Assembly (NCBI RefSeq): GCF_000014805.1
Contig: NC_008570.1
Location: forward strand, 4,455,001 to 4,519,000
Direction: 5' to 3'
From: Aeromonas hydrophila subsp. hydrophila ATCC 7966
Lineage (GTDB): Bacteria > Pseudomonadota > Gammaproteobacteria > Enterobacterales > Aeromonadaceae
DNA: 64,000 nucleotides
Shown: piece after piece, positions 1-17,060 of the stretch
How the letters are laid out: every line of letters begins with the position of its first letter
Position numbering within the stretch: position 1 is the first letter of the stretch
Position numbers and translations under genes: made by a program
The notes under the pieces: model-generated
What the model saw: the letters and a program-made list of their open reading frames with translations, nothing else
What the model was told of the DNA's origin: nothing
Database searches by the model: none

Positions 1-388
1 TGTCGCCCACCATATAAGAACGACTCATATCGATGTTCAGTTCTTGCTTGGCAAGCAGCAACATTCCCGGTTCTGGTTTGCGGCAGTCACAGGGAGCACC
101 ATGCTCCGGGTGATGAGGACAGAAGTAGATACCATCGAGGTCCACGTCACGATCGGCCAGTGACCAATCCATCCACTCGGTCAGGTTCATGAAATCATCT
201 TCACTGAAATAACCGCGGGCGATACCAGACTGATTGGTGACAACGACCAGCAGATACCCTTTCTTCTTCATCAGCTGCAGGGCTTCGATGACCCCGGGCA
301 AAAAGTGGAAGTCATCTACCTTGCTGACATAACCGGTGTCTTCGTTGATGACACCATCACGATCCAGAAAAATGGCTGGTTTGCTCAC
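1..388 (-). CDS. gmhB: D-glycero-beta-D-manno-heptose 1,7-bisphosphate 7-phosphatase, 3' end outside the window
   Basis: This enzyme removes the C7 phosphate of heptose bisphosphate in the ADP-heptose pathway that feeds the LPS inner core; it is cytosolic. I translated it by hand. It starts with GTG at 386-388 and reads [19 protein letters not shown], which carries the HAD-family nucleophile motif DRDG near residue 10. [14 protein letters not shown] segment near residue 90 matches the zinc-binding loop typical of GmhB. About 129 codons are present of a family length of roughly 180-190, so the C-terminus is missing at the window edge, not broken. The gene lies downstream of tufA in the same direction, but a strong terminator separates them, so it probably has its own promoter between 389 and 450. 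Confidence 0.93.
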   Translation of the reverse strand, partial: MSKPAIFLDRDGVINEDTGYVSKVDDFHFLPGVIEALQLMKKKGYLLVVVTNQSGIARGYFSEDDFMNLTEWMDWSLADRDVDLDGIYFCPHHPEHGAPCDCRKPEPGMLLLAKQELNIDMSRSYMVGD

Positions 389-451
389 AGAAACGACCTC
401 TATCAATGATTTCGCAAAGTATCTCACAGGCCATTTAAAGCCCCAAAAGTA

Positions 452-477
452 AAAGGGGTGGCCGAAGCCACCCCTTT
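452..477 (-). terminator. Intrinsic terminator of tufA / str operon
   Basis: The 11-bp perfect stem (arms 452-462 and 467-477) is closed by a UUCG-type tetraloop when read on the minus strand. It is followed by a T-rich run in the minus direction (441-451 as complement). It sits 24 bp after the tufA stop codon and ends the str operon. Confidence 0.92.
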
Positions 478-500
478 CATGTGCGTATTTAAAGTATCGA

Positions 501-1697
<1,197 letters not shown>

Positions 1698-1739
1698 CTA
1701 GGTTAAACCCGCCTACCGTCGTAGGCGGGGAATCTTAAA

Positions 1740-3845
1740 TTACTTGGATTTGCGCTCTTCGATCACGGCCTGGGCGACGTTGGTCGGGGCATCGTGATAC
1801 TTGGCGAATTCCATGGCGTAGGAAGCACGACCCTGGGTAGCAGAACGCAGGGCGGTAGCGTAACCGAACATCTCGGCCAGCGGCACCAGGGCACGAACGA
1901 TCTTGCCGGACGGGCCATCTTCCATACCTTCGATCAGGCCACGACGACGGTTCAGGTCACCGATCACGTCGCCCATATAGTCTTCCGGAGTCTCGACTTC
2001 TACTTTCATGATCGGTTCGAGCAGAACCGGGTTGGCCTTCATGAAGCCAGCCTTAAAGGCCATGGAAGCAGCGATCTTGAACGCCAGTTCGGAAGAGTCG
2101 ACATCGTGGTAGGAACCGAAGTGCAGACGCACGCCCAGATCCATAACCGGATAACCTGCCAGCGGGCCGGACTTCAGTTGCTCGCGGATACCCTTGTCAA
2201 CACCCGGGATGAACTCACCAGGAATGACGCCGCCCTTGATGTCGTTGACGAATTCGTAGGCTTTGCCTTCTTCCAGCGGGTACATGTCGATCACAACGTG
2301 ACCGTACTGACCACGACCACCGGACTGCTTGGCGTGCTTACCTTCGATATCCTTGACGGTGTTACGAATGGTTTCACGGTAGGCAACCTGCGGCTTACCT
2401 ACGTTCGCTTCTACCTTGAACTCGCGACGCATACGGTCAACGATGATGTCCAGGTGCAGCTCACCCATACCGGCGATGATGGTTTGGCCAGACTCTTCGT
2501 CAGTCCATACGCGGAAGGACGGGTCTTCCTGAGCCAGACGGCCCAGAGCCAGGCCCATCTTCTCTTGGTCAGCCTTGGTTTTCGGCTCAACTGCGATGGA
2601 GATTACCGGTTCCGGGAATTCCATACGCTCGAGGATGATCGGCGCTTTTTCGTCACACAGGGTGTCACCGGTGGTCACGTCTTTCAGACCAATGGCGGCA
2701 GCGATGTCGCCTGCGCGAACTTCTTTGATCTCTTCACGCTTGTTGGCGTGCATCTGAACGATACGGCCAAAACGCTCGCGCTTCTCTTTAACGGAGTTCA
2801 GCACGGAGTCACCGGAGTTAACCACACCGGAGTAAACGCGGAAGAAGGTCAGGTTGCCTACGAACGGGTCGGTAGCAATCTTGAATGCCAGAGCAGCAAA
2901 CGGCTCGTCATCAGAAGCATGACGCTCGTCTTTGGTCTCGCCATCCAGCTTCAGACCGTCGATGGCTGCTACGTCGGTCGGCGCCGGCAGATAGTCAACC
3001 ACGGCATCCAGCATGGCCTGTACGCCCTTGTTCTTGAACGCGGAGCCACAGGTAACCAGGATGATTTCGTTGTTCAGAACACGCTGACGAAGAGCTTTCT
3101 TGATCTCTTCCTCGGTCAGTTCTTCACCACCCAGGTATTTTTCCATCAGGTCTTCAGACGCTTCAGCAGCGGCTTCAACCAGGGTCATGCGCATTTCTTG
3201 CGCTTTTTCCAGCAGCTCAGCCGGGACGTCTTCGTAATCGAAGGATACGCCCTGGTCAGCTTCGCTCCAGTTGATGGCTTTCATCTTGACCAGGTCGATA
3301 ACGCCCTTGAAGTTCTCTTCTGAACCGATGTTCAGTTGCAGCGGAACCGGGTTACCTTTCAGACGGGTCTTGATGTGCTCAACGCAGCGCAGGAAGTTGG
3401 CACCGGTACGGTCCATCTTGTTGACGAACGCGATACGGGGAACCTTGTACTTGTTAGCCTGACGCCATACGGTTTCAGACTGTGGCTGTACGCCACCTAC
3501 GGCACAGTACACCATCACGGCGCCGTCCAGAACACGCATGGAACGCTCTACTTCGATAGTAAAGTCAACGTGGCCCGGAGTATCGATGATGTTGATACGG
3601 TGCGGTTGGAACTGTTTGCCCATACCGGACCAGAAAGCGGTGGTCGCGGCGGAGGTGATGGTGATACCACGCTCTTGTTCCTGTTCCATCCAGTCCATGG
3701 TGGCGGCGCCATCGTGAACTTCACCGATCTTGTGACTTACACCGGTGTAAAACAGAACGCGCTCGGTAGTAGTAGTCTTACCGGCGTCGATGTGAGCGGA
3801 GATACCGATATTACGATAACGCTCAATGGGGGTTGTACGAGCCAT
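1740..3845 (-). CDS. fusA: Elongation factor G
   Basis: EF-G is the translocation GTPase that also works with RRF in ribosome recycling. The 701 residues are close to the usual 704. The P-loop AHIDAGKTT lies near residue 20, DTPGHVDF near 90 and NKMDR near 142, then domains II-V. I chose the second of two in-frame ATGs ([12 protein letters not shown]). The first ATG directly abuts the GAGG Shine-Dalgarno, whereas the second has 6-nt spacing and matches the E. coli N-terminus. It lies in the str operon between rpsG (75-bp gap) and tufA. Confidence 0.97.
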   Translation of the reverse strand: MARTTPIERYRNIGISAHIDAGKTTTTERVLFYTGVSHKIGEVHDGAATMDWMEQEQERGITITSAATTAFWSGMGKQFQPHRINIIDTPGHVDFTIEVERSMRVLDGAVMVYCAVGGVQPQSETVWRQANKYKVPRIAFVNKMDRTGANFLRCVEHIKTRLKGNPVPLQLNIGSEENFKGVIDLVKMKAINWSEADQGVSFDYEDVPAELLEKAQEMRMTLVEAAAEASEDLMEKYLGGEELTEEEIKKALRQRVLNNEIILVTCGSAFKNKGVQAMLDAVVDYLPAPTDVAAIDGLKLDGETKDERHASDDEPFAALAFKIATDPFVGNLTFFRVYSGVVNSGDSVLNSVKEKRERFGRIVQMHANKREEIKEVRAGDIAAAIGLKDVTTGDTLCDEKAPIILERMEFPEPVISIAVEPKTKADQEKMGLALGRLAQEDPSFRVWTDEESGQTIIAGMGELHLDIIVDRMRREFKVEANVGKPQVAYRETIRNTVKDIEGKHAKQSGGRGQYGHVVIDMYPLEEGKAYEFVNDIKGGVIPGEFIPGVDKGIREQLKSGPLAGYPVMDLGVRLHFGSYHDVDSSELAFKIAASMAFKAGFMKANPVLLEPIMKVEVETPEDYMGDVIGDLNRRRGLIEGMEDGPSGKIVRALVPLAEMFGYATALRSATQGRASYAMEFAKYHDAPTNVAQAVIEERKSK

Positions 3846-3920
3846 TGTCATCCTCTTACTAGGGCACTTGTCCCCAGATAATTAAAGGTGCGCAGAGCCA
3901 AAAGACCCTGCGCAAGCGGA

Positions 3921-4391
3921 TTACCAGCGGAAGTGAGCGAAAGCCTTGTTCGCTTCAGCCATACGGTGTACGTCTTCACGTTTCTTGACAGACGAACCCT
4001 TATTGTCAGCGGCATCCAGCAGCTCGCCAGCCAAACGCTGAGCCATTGATTTTTCACCACGTTTACGAGCGGCATCAACCAACCAGCGCATTGCCAGGGC
4101 ATTGCGGCGAACCGGACGAACTTCTACCGGTACCTGATAGGTTGCACCACCGACACGACGAGATTTAACCTCGACGGCCGGACGAATGTTGTCCAGGGCT
4201 TCTTCGAATACGGCCAGGTGCTCTTTGCCAGTCTTGGTGGCAATGATGTCCAGCGCGCCATATACGATGGCTTCGGAAACAGATTTCTTACCGTCAACCA
4301 TTACTACGTTGACAAATTTAGCCAGCAGCTCTGATCCGAACTTGGGATCCGGCAGGATTTTACGCTGACCAACAACACGACGTCTTGGCAT
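3921..4391 (-). CDS. rpsG: 30S ribosomal protein S7
   Basis: S7 is a primary 16S rRNA-binding protein that organises the 30S head and contacts the E-site tRNA. The protein is 156 residues and starts [20 protein letters not shown], the canonical S7 N-terminus. In E. coli S7 represses its own operon by binding the rpsL-rpsG intercistronic RNA. Here that spacer is 93 nt (4392-4484), long enough to hold such a site, but I did not confirm the fold. Second gene of the str operon. Confidence 0.98.
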   Translation of the reverse strand: MPRRRVVGQRKILPDPKFGSELLAKFVNVVMVDGKKSVSEAIVYGALDIIATKTGKEHLAVFEEALDNIRPAVEVKSRRVGGATYQVPVEVRPVRRNALAMRWLVDAARKRGEKSMAQRLAGELLDAADNKGSSVKKREDVHRMAEANKAFAHFRW

Positions 4392-4484
4392 TTCAAATTC
4401 TCCGTAACTTCAGGGGTTACCCAAAACTAGAAAGTTATCTAACTAGAAACGAATTAACGTTTGGCCTTACTTAACGGAGAACCA

Positions 4485-4958
<474 letters not shown>

Positions 4959-5042
4959 TTATACAATCCGAGCCAGGAAAGGCAGTGAAGAGGCCTTGGC
5001 AAATATCGCTAACCGCCTGAAATGATTAGATAAAACTGGTAG

Positions 5043-5321
5043 TTAGCCAGCCCAGGTCTGCGGCGAGCCTTTTTCCGCGATCAGTGCCACCAAGCCGGCC
5101 ATGTCCAGATCCAACCCGATCCGTTGTTGCAACCCCCTCGCCTGCAGGTCTTCCCGCATGACGTAGAGCGGCACTCCGGACAACCGTGCACACCACTGAG
5201 GGGCCGTGGCAGCGACGACAGCATCCTGCATCAGCACCAGCACATCCTCCGGCTGACGATAGGTCAGCGCCTGTTCCAGGTCCTGGCTCTGGAAGGGAGA
5301 GGTCAATATCAGCTGTATCAT
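5043..5321 (-). CDS. tusB: Sulfurtransferase complex subunit TusB
   Basis: TusB is part of the TusBCD hexamer that relays persulfide sulfur from TusA to TusE for 2-thiouridine formation at the wobble position of tRNA-Lys, -Glu and -Gln. I place the start at MIQLILTSPFQS (92 residues), leaving 7 bp after tusC; a 12-residue longer form would overlap tusC. The gene is small, as is usual for TusB (about 95 residues). The order yheO-(ridA)-tusD-tusC-tusB-rpsL is that of E. coli apart from the inserted ridA. Confidence 0.92.
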   Translation of the reverse strand: MIQLILTSPFQSQDLEQALTYRQPEDVLVLMQDAVVAATAPQWCARLSGVPLYVMREDLQARGLQQRIGLDLDMAGLVALIAEKGSPQTWAG

Positions 5322-5328
5322 GGTCACC

Positions 5329-5685
5329 TCAAAAGCAGATGTGGGTCGCACAGGCATCCCACTGGTGCCGGATGTCGTTACGGGACAGACCAGTCACGGG
5401 GATCAGCAGATCAGCCACCGTCAGGCCACGCTCGGCCAGCGAGTCGGTACACACATAGACCTCCTCGATGTCGTAGAGCTCAAGCAGTTTGAAGGTCGGC
5501 GCATAGTGACGTTGCAAGATGGCCTGCGGCTGCTGCTCCCTGAGCAGTTGCAGCACACCATCCCCGATGAGGAAAAGGGCCAGCGACTCGGTCATGGCCG
5601 AAGTGGCCAGCAGGGCATCCAGACCTTCCCGCCCGGCGGCGGTACCATGCGGCCCGCGCCGGCAAATAAACGCTATCTTGTGCAT
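5329..5685 (-). CDS. tusC: Sulfurtransferase complex subunit TusC
   Basis: TusC is the second DsrE/F-fold subunit of the TusBCD tRNA 2-thiolation relay. The 118 residues start MHKIAFICRRGPHGT, matching the family N-terminus, and are close to the E. coli length of 119. It lies 9 bp after tusD and 7 bp before tusB, so the three are surely co-transcribed and probably translationally coupled. Confidence 0.94.
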   Translation of the reverse strand: MHKIAFICRRGPHGTAAGREGLDALLATSAMTESLALFLIGDGVLQLLREQQPQAILQRHYAPTFKLLELYDIEEVYVCTDSLAERGLTVADLLIPVTGLSRNDIRHQWDACATHICF

Positions 5686-5694
5686 GGCTGCCTC

Positions 5695-6087
5695 CTAAAA
5701 CTGGACGAATCGATCGGCGGTCAGACTGGCCTCCGCCAGCTGACCCAGCCCGCTCAGGCAAAATGGCGGCTCCAGGTTGAAGTGTGCCCTGCCCAGCCCC
5801 TTGGCCTCCTGCTCATCCAGCACACCGCGCCGCATGGCGGCCGCGACGCACACATCGATACGGATCCCTTGCTGGTTGGCCAGTTCACGCCACAGGGCGA
5901 CCAGGTTGCTCTCATCGGAGGCGGGAGCATGCAGCCCGTTGCCGTTGCAGACCCCATCCTGGTAGAAGAACAGGTGAGACAAGCGATAGCCCTGCTCGAT
6001 GAGGCTCAAGGCAAAACGATAGGCGGTGCTGGCCGACTGGGTGCCATAGGCGGGCCCCGTTACCAGCAGGGCAAAATTCAGACTCAT
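5695..6087 (-). CDS. tusD: Sulfurtransferase complex catalytic subunit TusD
   Basis: TusD carries the catalytic cysteine of the TusBCD complex. The chosen start [17 protein letters not shown] gives 130 residues (E. coli 128); a further in-frame start lies 10 codons upstream but has no family support. The sequence [13 protein letters not shown] near residue 80 contains the persulfide-accepting cysteine equivalent to E. coli C78. The C-terminus [11 protein letters not shown] is nearly identical to E. coli. First gene of tusDCB, downstream of the ridA terminator. Confidence 0.95.
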   Translation of the reverse strand: MSLNFALLVTGPAYGTQSASTAYRFALSLIEQGYRLSHLFFYQDGVCNGNGLHAPASDESNLVALWRELANQQGIRIDVCVAAAMRRGVLDEQEAKGLGRAHFNLEPPFCLSGLGQLAEASLTADRFVQF

Positions 6088-6131
6088 ATCCGGACTCCTG
6101 CGCATGTGTTCGTCCATTCTACGCCAAACAC

Positions 6132-6156
6132 AAAAAAGCCCCTCCTGGGAGGGGCT
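6132..6156 (-). terminator. Intrinsic terminator of yheO-ridA
   Basis: A 9-bp stem (agcccctcc 6137-6145 with ggaggggct 6148-6156) is followed on the minus strand by a run of T (complement of a6132-a6137). It separates ridA from tusD, so tusDCB needs its own promoter in roughly 6088-6131 or relies on read-through. Confidence 0.8.
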
Positions 6157-6173
6157 CTTCGTGCAGCCTTGGA

Positions 6174-6554
6174 TCAGACGTAAGCGATGGCTTCGACTTC
6201 AACCAGCACATCCTTCGGCAGACGCGCCACTTCCACGCAGGAGCGGGCAGGAGCGGCGTCACCGAAGTAACGGGCATAAACCTGGTTGAAGGCAACAAAG
6301 TTGTTCATGTCGCTGAGGAAGCAGGTGGTCTTCAGTACCTTGCCGGTATCGGCTCCCGCTTCCTTCAATACTGCAACCAGGTTCTTCATCACCTGCTCGG
6401 CCTGCGCTTCGATACCGCCAGCCACTATCTCCATGGTGGCCGGATCGAGCGGGATCTGCCCGGAGGTGAAGACCAGCTCGCCCAGTTTGGTGGCCTGAAC
6501 ATACGGGCCAATTGCGGCAGGAGCCTTGTCGGTTGCAATAACTTCTTTAGCCAT
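6174..6554 (-). CDS. ridA: RidA family enamine/imine deaminase
   Basis: RidA hydrolyses reactive 2-aminoacrylate and other enamine/imine intermediates released by PLP enzymes such as threonine dehydratase, which protects other PLP enzymes. The 126 residues span the complete YjgF/YER057c/UK114 fold. [18 protein letters not shown] near residue 17 and [14 protein letters not shown] near residue 102 are present; the latter holds the substrate-carboxylate-binding arginine. It lies 25 bp behind yheO and before a terminator, so yheO-ridA looks like a two-gene operon. In E. coli, yheO is directly followed by tusD, so ridA is an insertion relative to that order. Confidence 0.94.
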   Translation of the reverse strand: MAKEVIATDKAPAAIGPYVQATKLGELVFTSGQIPLDPATMEIVAGGIEAQAEQVMKNLVAVLKEAGADTGKVLKTTCFLSDMNNFVAFNQVYARYFGDAAPARSCVEVARLPKDVLVEVEAIAYV

Positions 6555-6579
6555 TCTTGTCTATCCCCTTCTATGGCGC

Positions 6580-7296
6580 TTACTCGTTTTCGTCTTCACC
6601 CTGCTTGCGCTGTCGGATGTACAGATAAACGGTATGTTTGGAAATGTTCAGCTTGTCGGCGACCAGGTTGATCGAGTCCTTGATATCAAATATGCCCTTC
6701 TCGAACAGCTGGGTCACGATAAACCTGTTTTTAGCATTGTTGGCAACGGTCGGATCGCGGTTGATCTCGTCAATGGTGTTGTCCACCGTCTGGGCAACCA
6801 GCTCTTCCACACTGTTGGCAAAGGTCTCTGGCGACTGACGCTCAACTTGTTGCGGCGTCGGGAAAAATTCGGCGACGAACTCGTGAAAAGGTGCGTTGAT
6901 GTGTAGATTGATACAGATGAGGCCGATCACCTGCTTGTCGCTGTTCCTAATGGCGATGGTACTCGACTTCATCAGGGCACCGGTACGGCTGCGAGCAAAA
7001 TAGCTCTGGGTGTAATCCTGGCCGGTATTCTCGATGTCCTTGAGCATACGCAGCGCGAGATCGGTAATGGGGGCCCCCTCATTCCGTCCCGTATTGAACC
7101 CGTTGGCAATCTTGATCACGGACTCGTGCAGATTTTCCAGGGAGTGAAGCACCACTTCACAGTGCTTGCCGAACAACTCGGCCAAGCCATCGATCAGCCC
7201 ATCGTATGAGCGCAACAATTCCCTGTCTTCGTCTGTAAAAGTGCGACCGATCAGCTGCTCTTCGGGAAGCATCACTTCCTCGATACCGACAGTCAT
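6580..7296 (-). CDS. yheO: YheO family PAS-like/helix-turn-helix transcriptional regulator
   Basis: The 238-residue protein has an N-terminal YheO-type PAS-like domain (about 20-135, with FGKHCEVVLHSLENLHESV) and a C-terminal HTH_22-type domain (about 175-230, with LVADKLNISKHTVYLYIR as recognition region). The family ligand is unknown. It is the first gene of a yheO-ridA pair, so I infer that it may sense an amino-acid-derived metabolite that RidA clears. The E. coli homologue is also next to tusDCB. Confidence 0.88.
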   Translation of the reverse strand: MTVGIEEVMLPEEQLIGRTFTDEDRELLRSYDGLIDGLAELFGKHCEVVLHSLENLHESVIKIANGFNTGRNEGAPITDLALRMLKDIENTGQDYTQSYFARSRTGALMKSSTIAIRNSDKQVIGLICINLHINAPFHEFVAEFFPTPQQVERQSPETFANSVEELVAQTVDNTIDEINRDPTVANNAKNRFIVTQLFEKGIFDIKDSINLVADKLNISKHTVYLYIRQRKQGEDENE

Positions 7297-7444
7297 GTTC
7301 TACCCCTGTAATACCCATTCAACTTTCCCGAGTTTTCAGTTGCGAGGAGGCAATGTCAACTTTTTTTGATTTTTTACTCTGCAACCTTGCTCTGGATCAT
7401 CCGAATATCCGCGTGGCGTCTGGCTTTGACGAGAAAATCGACAA

Positions 7445-7474
7445 TAAAAAAGGGCCCCATGAAGGGGCCCTTTT
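7445..7474 (-). terminator. Intrinsic terminator after rpoC
   Basis: An 8-bp GC stem (agggcccc 7451-7458 / ggggccct 7464-7471), extended by A-T pairs and with an ATGAA loop, is followed on the minus strand by T-rich sequence (complement of 7445-7451). It lies 20 bp after the rpoC stop and ends the rif operon before yheO. Confidence 0.88.
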
Positions 7475-7493
7475 CAATCGCTACAGCGGAAGA

Positions 7494-11798
<4,305 letters not shown>

Positions 11799-11889
11799 GT
11801 GTTTCCCCTGTCAGGAGTCTAACCTCGGCGCCCCTACTGCCGAAACAGCGGGGCGCCCACGTCAATTCTCGAACAATAAGAGCGAGCTC

Positions 11890-14800
11890 TTACTCTTCGT
11901 CCAGCTCGATGTTGATACCCAGAGAGCGGATTTCCTTCAGCAATACGTTGAAGGATTCGGGCATGCCCGGCTCCATACGGTGGTCGCCATCCACGATGTT
12001 CTTGTACATCTTGGTACGGCCGTTCACATCGTCAGACTTGACGGTCAGCATCTCCTGCAGGGTATATGCCGCACCGTAAGCCTCCAGGGCCCACACTTCC
12101 ATCTCACCGAAACGCTGACCACCGAACTGTGCCTTACCACCCAGCGGCTGCTGGGTAACCAGGCTGTAAGAACCGGTAGAACGCGCGTGCATCTTGTCGT
12201 CTACCAGGTGGTTCAACTTCAGCATGTACATGTAACCCACGGTGACCTTACGCTCGAAGGCGTTACCGGTACGACCGTCGAACAGGGCGATCTGACCGGA
12301 TTCCGGCAGGTCGGCCAGCTTCAGCAGGGCCTTGATTTCACGCTCTTTGGCGCCATCAAAGACCGGCGTAGCGACCGGCAGACCCTTGCGCAGGTTACCA
12401 ACCAGGGTACGTACGTCGTCGTCGGACAGCTCGGCCACGTTCACTTGCTGAGTGTCTTTCTCGCCCAGGTCATAGACCTGTTGCAGGAAGTCACGCATCT
12501 CGTGCAGTTCGCGCTGTTCCTTGACCATGCGGTCGATCTTCTCGCCGATACCCTTGGCCGCGAGGCCCAAGTGCACTTCGAGGATCTGACCGATGTTCAT
12601 ACGGGACGGTACGCCCAACGGGTTCAGAACGATGTCGACCGGACGGCCGTACTCGTCATGGGGCATATCCTCGACCGGACAGATCTTGGAGATAACACCC
12701 TTGTTACCGTGACGACCCGCCATCTTGTCACCCGGCTGGATGCGACGCTTGACGGCCAGATAGACCTTGACGATCTTCAGTACGCCCGGCGCCAGGTCAT
12801 CGCCCTGGATGATCTTGCGACGCTTGTTCTCGAATTTCTTGTCGAACTCAGCCTTCAGCTCAACGTGCTGTTCAGCGATCTGTTCCAGCTCGATTTGCTT
12901 GGCTTCATCTTCGATGGCCAGTTCAAACCACTTGGAGCGATCGAGCTTGTTCAGACGGTCTTCGCTGTAGCCGGCGGCCAGCAGCAGGTTGCGGGAGCGG
13001 CCGAAAATGCCGTCTTCCAGGATCTTGAACTCTTCGGTCAAGTCCTTCTTCGCTTCCTTCAGCTGCATCTCTTCGATTTCTTTGGCGCGCTTGTCTTTTT
13101 CCACGCCATCGCGGGTAAAGACCTGCACGTCAACCACAGTACCGTACACACCGTTCGGCACACGCAGGGAAGAGTCCTTCACGTCGGACGCCTTCTCACC
13201 GAAGATGGCGCGCAGCAGCTTCTCTTCCGGCGTCAGCTGGGTTTCACCTTTCGGCGTTACCTTACCGACCAGAATGTCGCCGCCCTTCACTTCGGCACCC
13301 ACGTAGACGATACCGGACTCGTCCAGCTTGGACAGAGCGGCTTCACCCACGTTCGGGATGTCAGCAGTGATCTCTTCCGGACCCAGCTTGGTGTCACGGG
13401 AGATACAGGCCAGTTCCTGGATGTGAATGGTGGTCAGGCGATCTTCCTGAACAACACGCTCGTTCACCAGGATCGAGTCTTCGAAGTTGTAACCGTTCCA
13501 CGGCATGAACGCGACGCGCAGGTTCTGACCCAGCGCCAGTTCACCCAGGTCGGTGGACGGGCCGTCAGCCAGCACGTCGCCCGCCATCACCGGCTCGCCC
13601 AACATCACGCACGGACGCTGGTTGATACAGGTGTTCTGGTTGGAACGGGTGTATTTGGTCAGGCTGTAGATGTCGATGCCGGCTTCGCCAGGCAGCAGCT
13701 CATCTTCGTTGACCTTGATAACGATACGGGAGGCATCAACGTAGTCGATCATGCCGCCACGCTTGGCCACTACGGTAACACCGGAGTCAACGGCCACAGC
13801 GCGTTCCATACCGGTACCAACCAGCGGCTTGTCGGCGCGCAGAGTCGGTACAGCCTGACGTTGCATGTTTGAACCCATCAATGCGCGGTTCGCGTCATCG
13901 TGTTCCAGGAACGGGATCAGGGCCGCTGCCACAGATACGATCTGCTGCGGGCTCACGTCCATATACTGGATCTGGTCGGCGTTCATAAAGGTGGATTCAC
14001 CTTTGTGACGGCACGGGATCAATTCATCTTTCAGACGGCCATCTTCGGTGGTCGCGGCGTTAGCCTGTGCGATCACGTACTTGCCTTCTTCAATAGCAGA
14101 CAGATAGTCCACTTCGTCGGTGATCACACCGTCAATGACCTTGCGGTACGGAGTCTCGAGGAAACCGTACTCGTTGGTACGAGAGTACACGGACAGAGAG
14201 TTGATCAGACCGATGTTCGGACCTTCAGGCGTTTCGATGGGGCACAGACGACCGTAGTGGGTCGGGTGTACGTCTCGAACTTCAAAGCCGGCACGCTCAC
14301 GAGTCAAACCACCCGGGCCCAGCGCGGAGATACGGCGCTTGTGGGTCACTTCGGACAGCGGGTTGTTCTGGTCCATGAACTGGGACAGTTGGCTGGAACC
14401 AAAGAACTCTTTGACTGCGGCGGAGATCGGCTTGGCGTTGATCAGATCCTGCGGCATCAGGGTGTCCAGGTCGCCCAGGGAGAGACGCTCCTTGACCGCA
14501 CGCTCGACACGCACCAGACCGACGCGGAACTGGTTTTCAGCCATTTCACCGACAGAACGGATACGACGGTTGCCCAGGTGGTCGATATCGTCCACTTCGT
14601 CGTTACCGTTACGGATGTCGATCAGGCGCTTCATCACATCGACGATGTCGTCTTTGGTCAGAGTACCCACGCCGGTCTCGTCTTCACGAGCCAGACGGCG
14701 GTTGAACTTCATCCGACCTACGGTAGACAGGTCGTAACGCTCGGAAGAGAAGAACAGGTTCTCGAACAGCTGTTCTGCGGCTTCGCGAGTCGGCGGCTCA

Positions 14801-15918
14801 CCCGGACGCATCATGCGATAGATTTCGACCAGCGCTTCCAGGCGGCTGGAGCTGGAGTCGATACGCAGGGTCTCGGACATGTAGGCACCGTGATCCAGTT
14901 CGTTGGTGAACAGAACCTCGAAGTGCTTGAAGCCGGCTTGGGAGAGGTTGGCTACCGCTTCCAGGCTCAGCGCCTGGTTGGCAGTCACTACCATCTCGCC
15001 AGTTTGCGGATGTGCGTAGTCCTTGGCAGCAACTTTGCCAACAACATACTCAACCGGTACCTCAATCTGGGTAACGGAATCTTTTTCCAACTGACGGATG
15101 TGACGCGCAGTCACTCGACGACCGGTCTCAACCACCACGGCGCCATTGGCCACGATGTCAAAGGTCGCAGTTTCACCACGCAGGCGCTCCGGCACCAGAT
15201 CCATCATCAACTTGCCATCTTTGACTTCGAAACCGATGGTTTCGAAGAAGGTGGCCAGAATCTGTTCGGAACTGAAATCCAGGGCACGCAGAATAATGGA
15301 TGCCGGCAGTTTACGACGACGGTCGATACGGACAAACAGGTTGTCTTTCGCATCGAACTCGAAGTCCAGCCAGGAGCCACGGTAGGGAATAACGCGCGCG
15401 TTATACAGCACCTTACCGGATGAATGTGTTTTGCCTTTATCGTGGTCGAAGAAGACGCCCGGGCTACGATGCAGCTGGGAGACGATTACCCGCTCGGTAC
15501 CATTGATAACAAAGGTGCCGTTCTCGGTCATGAGCGGAATTTCGCCCATGTATACTTCTTGTTCCTTGATGTCTTTGACGGTGCCGGCAGCTGCTTCACG
15601 GTCGTACAGAACCATACGAAGCTTGACACGCAGCGGCGCGGAGTAGGTCACTCCACGGATCTGGCATTCTTTTACGTCAAATACCGGCTCACCCAGGCGA
15701 TAGCTGACATACTGAAGCTCAGCACTACCGGAGTAACTGGTGATCGGGAAAACGCTACGGAAAGCGGCCTCTAGGCCATATTCACCTTCCGGGTCAGCCT
15801 CGATGAACTGCTTGAAGGAGTCCAGCTGAATGGACAACAGATAAGGCGTGTCCAGTACCTGGTCTCGCTTACCGAAGTCCTTACGAATGCGTTTTTTTTC
15901 GGTATAAGAGTAAACCAT
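11890..15918 (-). CDS. rpoB: DNA-directed RNA polymerase subunit beta
   Basis: The beta subunit forms the RNA polymerase pincer and the rifampicin pocket. I use the start [18 protein letters not shown], with GAGG 7 nt upstream, which gives 1342 residues, the same as E. coli. A longer in-frame start is not conserved. The rifampicin cluster [17 protein letters not shown] followed by [14 protein letters not shown] has wild-type D516, H526 and S531 (E. coli numbering), so rifampicin sensitivity is predicted. It is preceded by the rplL-rpoB attenuator. Confidence 0.98.
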   Translation of the reverse strand: MVYSYTEKKRIRKDFGKRDQVLDTPYLLSIQLDSFKQFIEADPEGEYGLEAAFRSVFPITSYSGSAELQYVSYRLGEPVFDVKECQIRGVTYSAPLRVKLRMVLYDREAAAGTVKDIKEQEVYMGEIPLMTENGTFVINGTERVIVSQLHRSPGVFFDHDKGKTHSSGKVLYNARVIPYRGSWLDFEFDAKDNLFVRIDRRRKLPASIILRALDFSSEQILATFFETIGFEVKDGKLMMDLVPERLRGETATFDIVANGAVVVETGRRVTARHIRQLEKDSVTQIEVPVEYVVGKVAAKDYAHPQTGEMVVTANQALSLEAVANLSQAGFKHFEVLFTNELDHGAYMSETLRIDSSSSRLEALVEIYRMMRPGEPPTREAAEQLFENLFFSSERYDLSTVGRMKFNRRLAREDETGVGTLTKDDIVDVMKRLIDIRNGNDEVDDIDHLGNRRIRSVGEMAENQFRVGLVRVERAVKERLSLGDLDTLMPQDLINAKPISAAVKEFFGSSQLSQFMDQNNPLSEVTHKRRISALGPGGLTRERAGFEVRDVHPTHYGRLCPIETPEGPNIGLINSLSVYSRTNEYGFLETPYRKVIDGVITDEVDYLSAIEEGKYVIAQANAATTEDGRLKDELIPCRHKGESTFMNADQIQYMDVSPQQIVSVAAALIPFLEHDDANRALMGSNMQRQAVPTLRADKPLVGTGMERAVAVDSGVTVVAKRGGMIDYVDASRIVIKVNEDELLPGEAGIDIYSLTKYTRSNQNTCINQRPCVMLGEPVMAGDVLADGPSTDLGELALGQNLRVAFMPWNGYNFEDSILVNERVVQEDRLTTIHIQELACISRDTKLGPEEITADIPNVGEAALSKLDESGIVYVGAEVKGGDILVGKVTPKGETQLTPEEKLLRAIFGEKASDVKDSSLRVPNGVYGTVVDVQVFTRDGVEKDKRAKEIEEMQLKEAKKDLTEEFKILEDGIFGRSRNLLLAAGYSEDRLNKLDRSKWFELAIEDEAKQIELEQIAEQHVELKAEFDKKFENKRRKIIQGDDLAPGVLKIVKVYLAVKRRIQPGDKMAGRHGNKGVISKICPVEDMPHDEYGRPVDIVLNPLGVPSRMNIGQILEVHLGLAAKGIGEKIDRMVKEQRELHEMRDFLQQVYDLGEKDTQQVNVAELSDDDVRTLVGNLRKGLPVATPVFDGAKEREIKALLKLADLPESGQIALFDGRTGNAFERKVTVGYMYMLKLNHLVDDKMHARSTGSYSLVTQQPLGGKAQFGGQRFGEMEVWALEAYGAAYTLQEMLTVKSDDVNGRTKMYKNIVDGDHRMEPGMPESFNVLLKEIRSLGINIELDEE

Positions 15919-16073
15919 AGGGTTCCTCAGCTCGCTGATAAGTGACCCACTCTGTCCCACGGGACAGCTCTGTCTCAACACCGTTTTGTGTTGGCCCGGA
16001 CGAATGAAAACAGTCCGGATTGCTGGTGCACCGAGAGTCGTAAACGGTGTGAAATGCTCTCAGTCTACAGCGC

Positions 16074-16104
16074 AAAAAGGCTGGTGAACAAAAATTCACC
16101 AGCC
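16074..16104 (-). terminator. rplL-rpoB transcription attenuator
   Basis: A perfect 10-bp stem (ggctggtgaa 16079-16088 / ttcaccagcc 16095-16104) has a 6-nt loop and is followed on the minus strand by five T (16074-16078). It lies 38 bp after the rplL stop. It matches the position of the partial terminator that in E. coli lets only a fraction of ribosomal-protein transcripts continue into rpoBC. The remaining leader to rpoB holds further hairpins, for example 15997-16019, a candidate RNase III site. Confidence 0.85.
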
Positions 16105-16142
16105 CTAGCCTGTTTTATCAGGCTAATCTACATAAATGCAGA

Positions 16143-16508
16143 TTATTTGATCTCAACAGAAGCACCGGCAGCTTCCAGCTCTTTCTTCAGAGCTTCAGCT
16201 TCGTCTTTGGAGACGGCTTCTTTCAGGTTAGCCGGAGCAGCTTCTACCAGGTCTTTGGCTTCTTTCAGGCCCAGACCGGTGGCGCCACGAACGGCTTTGA
16301 TGACGGCAACTTTGTTGGCACCGGCAGCAGTCAGAACTACGTCGAACTCGGTCTTCTCTTCTACTGCTTCAGCAGCAGCCGGGCCGGCCATTACGGCAGC
16401 AGCGGCAGAAACACCGAACTTCTCTTCCATAGCTTCGATCAGCTCAACAACTTCCATTACGGACATGGAAGCAACGGCTTCGATGATTTGGTCTTTAGTG
16501 ATAGACAT
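16143..16508 (-). CDS. rplL: 50S ribosomal protein L7/L12
   Basis: L7/L12 forms the mobile stalk that recruits and activates translational GTPases. The 121 residues show the N-terminal dimerisation helices (1-33), an alanine-rich hinge (34-50) and the C-terminal factor-binding domain with [15 protein letters not shown]. It follows rplJ by 51 bp. Termination or attenuation occurs directly after it. Confidence 0.98.
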   Translation of the reverse strand: MSITKDQIIEAVASMSVMEVVELIEAMEEKFGVSAAAAVMAGPAAAEAVEEKTEFDVVLTAAGANKVAVIKAVRGATGLGLKEAKDLVEAAPANLKEAVSKDEAEALKKELEAAGASVEIK

Positions 16509-16559
16509 GACAAAAATTCCTGATGTTGAATAAACTCAAACAGCCTAGATAGGCGAGAA

Positions 16560-17060
16560 TCAAGCAGCAGCTTGTTTCTGGTCGCGAACAGCAGCGATAG
16601 TACGAACCAGCTTGCCAGCAGAGGCTTCCTTCATGGTAGCCATCAACTTCGCAATTGCTTCTTCGTAAGTCGGCAGCGTGGCCAGACGATCAATTTGTGC
16701 TGCGGCGATAAACTCACCGTTAAAAGCGCCAGCCTTGATTTCGAACTTTTGGTTCGCTTTGGCAAACTCTTTGAACAGACGAGCGGCAGCGCCCGGGTGT
16801 TCGTTAGAGAAAGCAATCAAGGTCGGACCGGTAAATGCGTTGTTCAGGCACTCGTATTCGGTACCTTCTACCGCGCGACGCAGCAGGGTGTTACGCACAA
16901 CGCGCATGTACACACCGGCTTCACGAGCGGTTTTACGCAGGACGGTCATCTTGTCTACAGTCACGCCGCGAGAATCGGCAATCACTGCAGAAAGAGCGCC
17001 TTTGGCAGCTTCGTTGACTTCAGCAACAATTGCCTTTTTGTCTTCGAGTCCCAATGCCAT
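16560..17060 (-). CDS. rplJ: 50S ribosomal protein L10
   Basis: L10 anchors L7/L12 dimers to 23S rRNA and, in E. coli, the L10-L7/L12 complex represses translation from the rplJ leader. The 166 residues start [20 protein letters not shown], and the body [12 protein letters not shown] is typical. A leader of about 210 nt (17061 to about 17272) separates the ATG from the promoter at 17279-17307, enough room for the autoregulatory fold. Confidence 0.97.
   Translation of the reverse strand: MALGLEDKKAIVAEVNEAAKGALSAVIADSRGVTVDKMTVLRKTAREAGVYMRVVRNTLLRRAVEGTEYECLNNAFTGPTLIAFSNEHPGAAARLFKEFAKANQKFEIKAGAFNGEFIAAAQIDRLATLPTYEEAIAKLMATMKEASAGKLVRTIAAVRDQKQAAA

Noticed and set aside
5329..5357. Longer tusB start overlapping tusC
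   Set aside because: The extra 12 residues are not family sequence, and the shorter start MIQLILTSPF matches TusB and gives normal 7-bp spacing.
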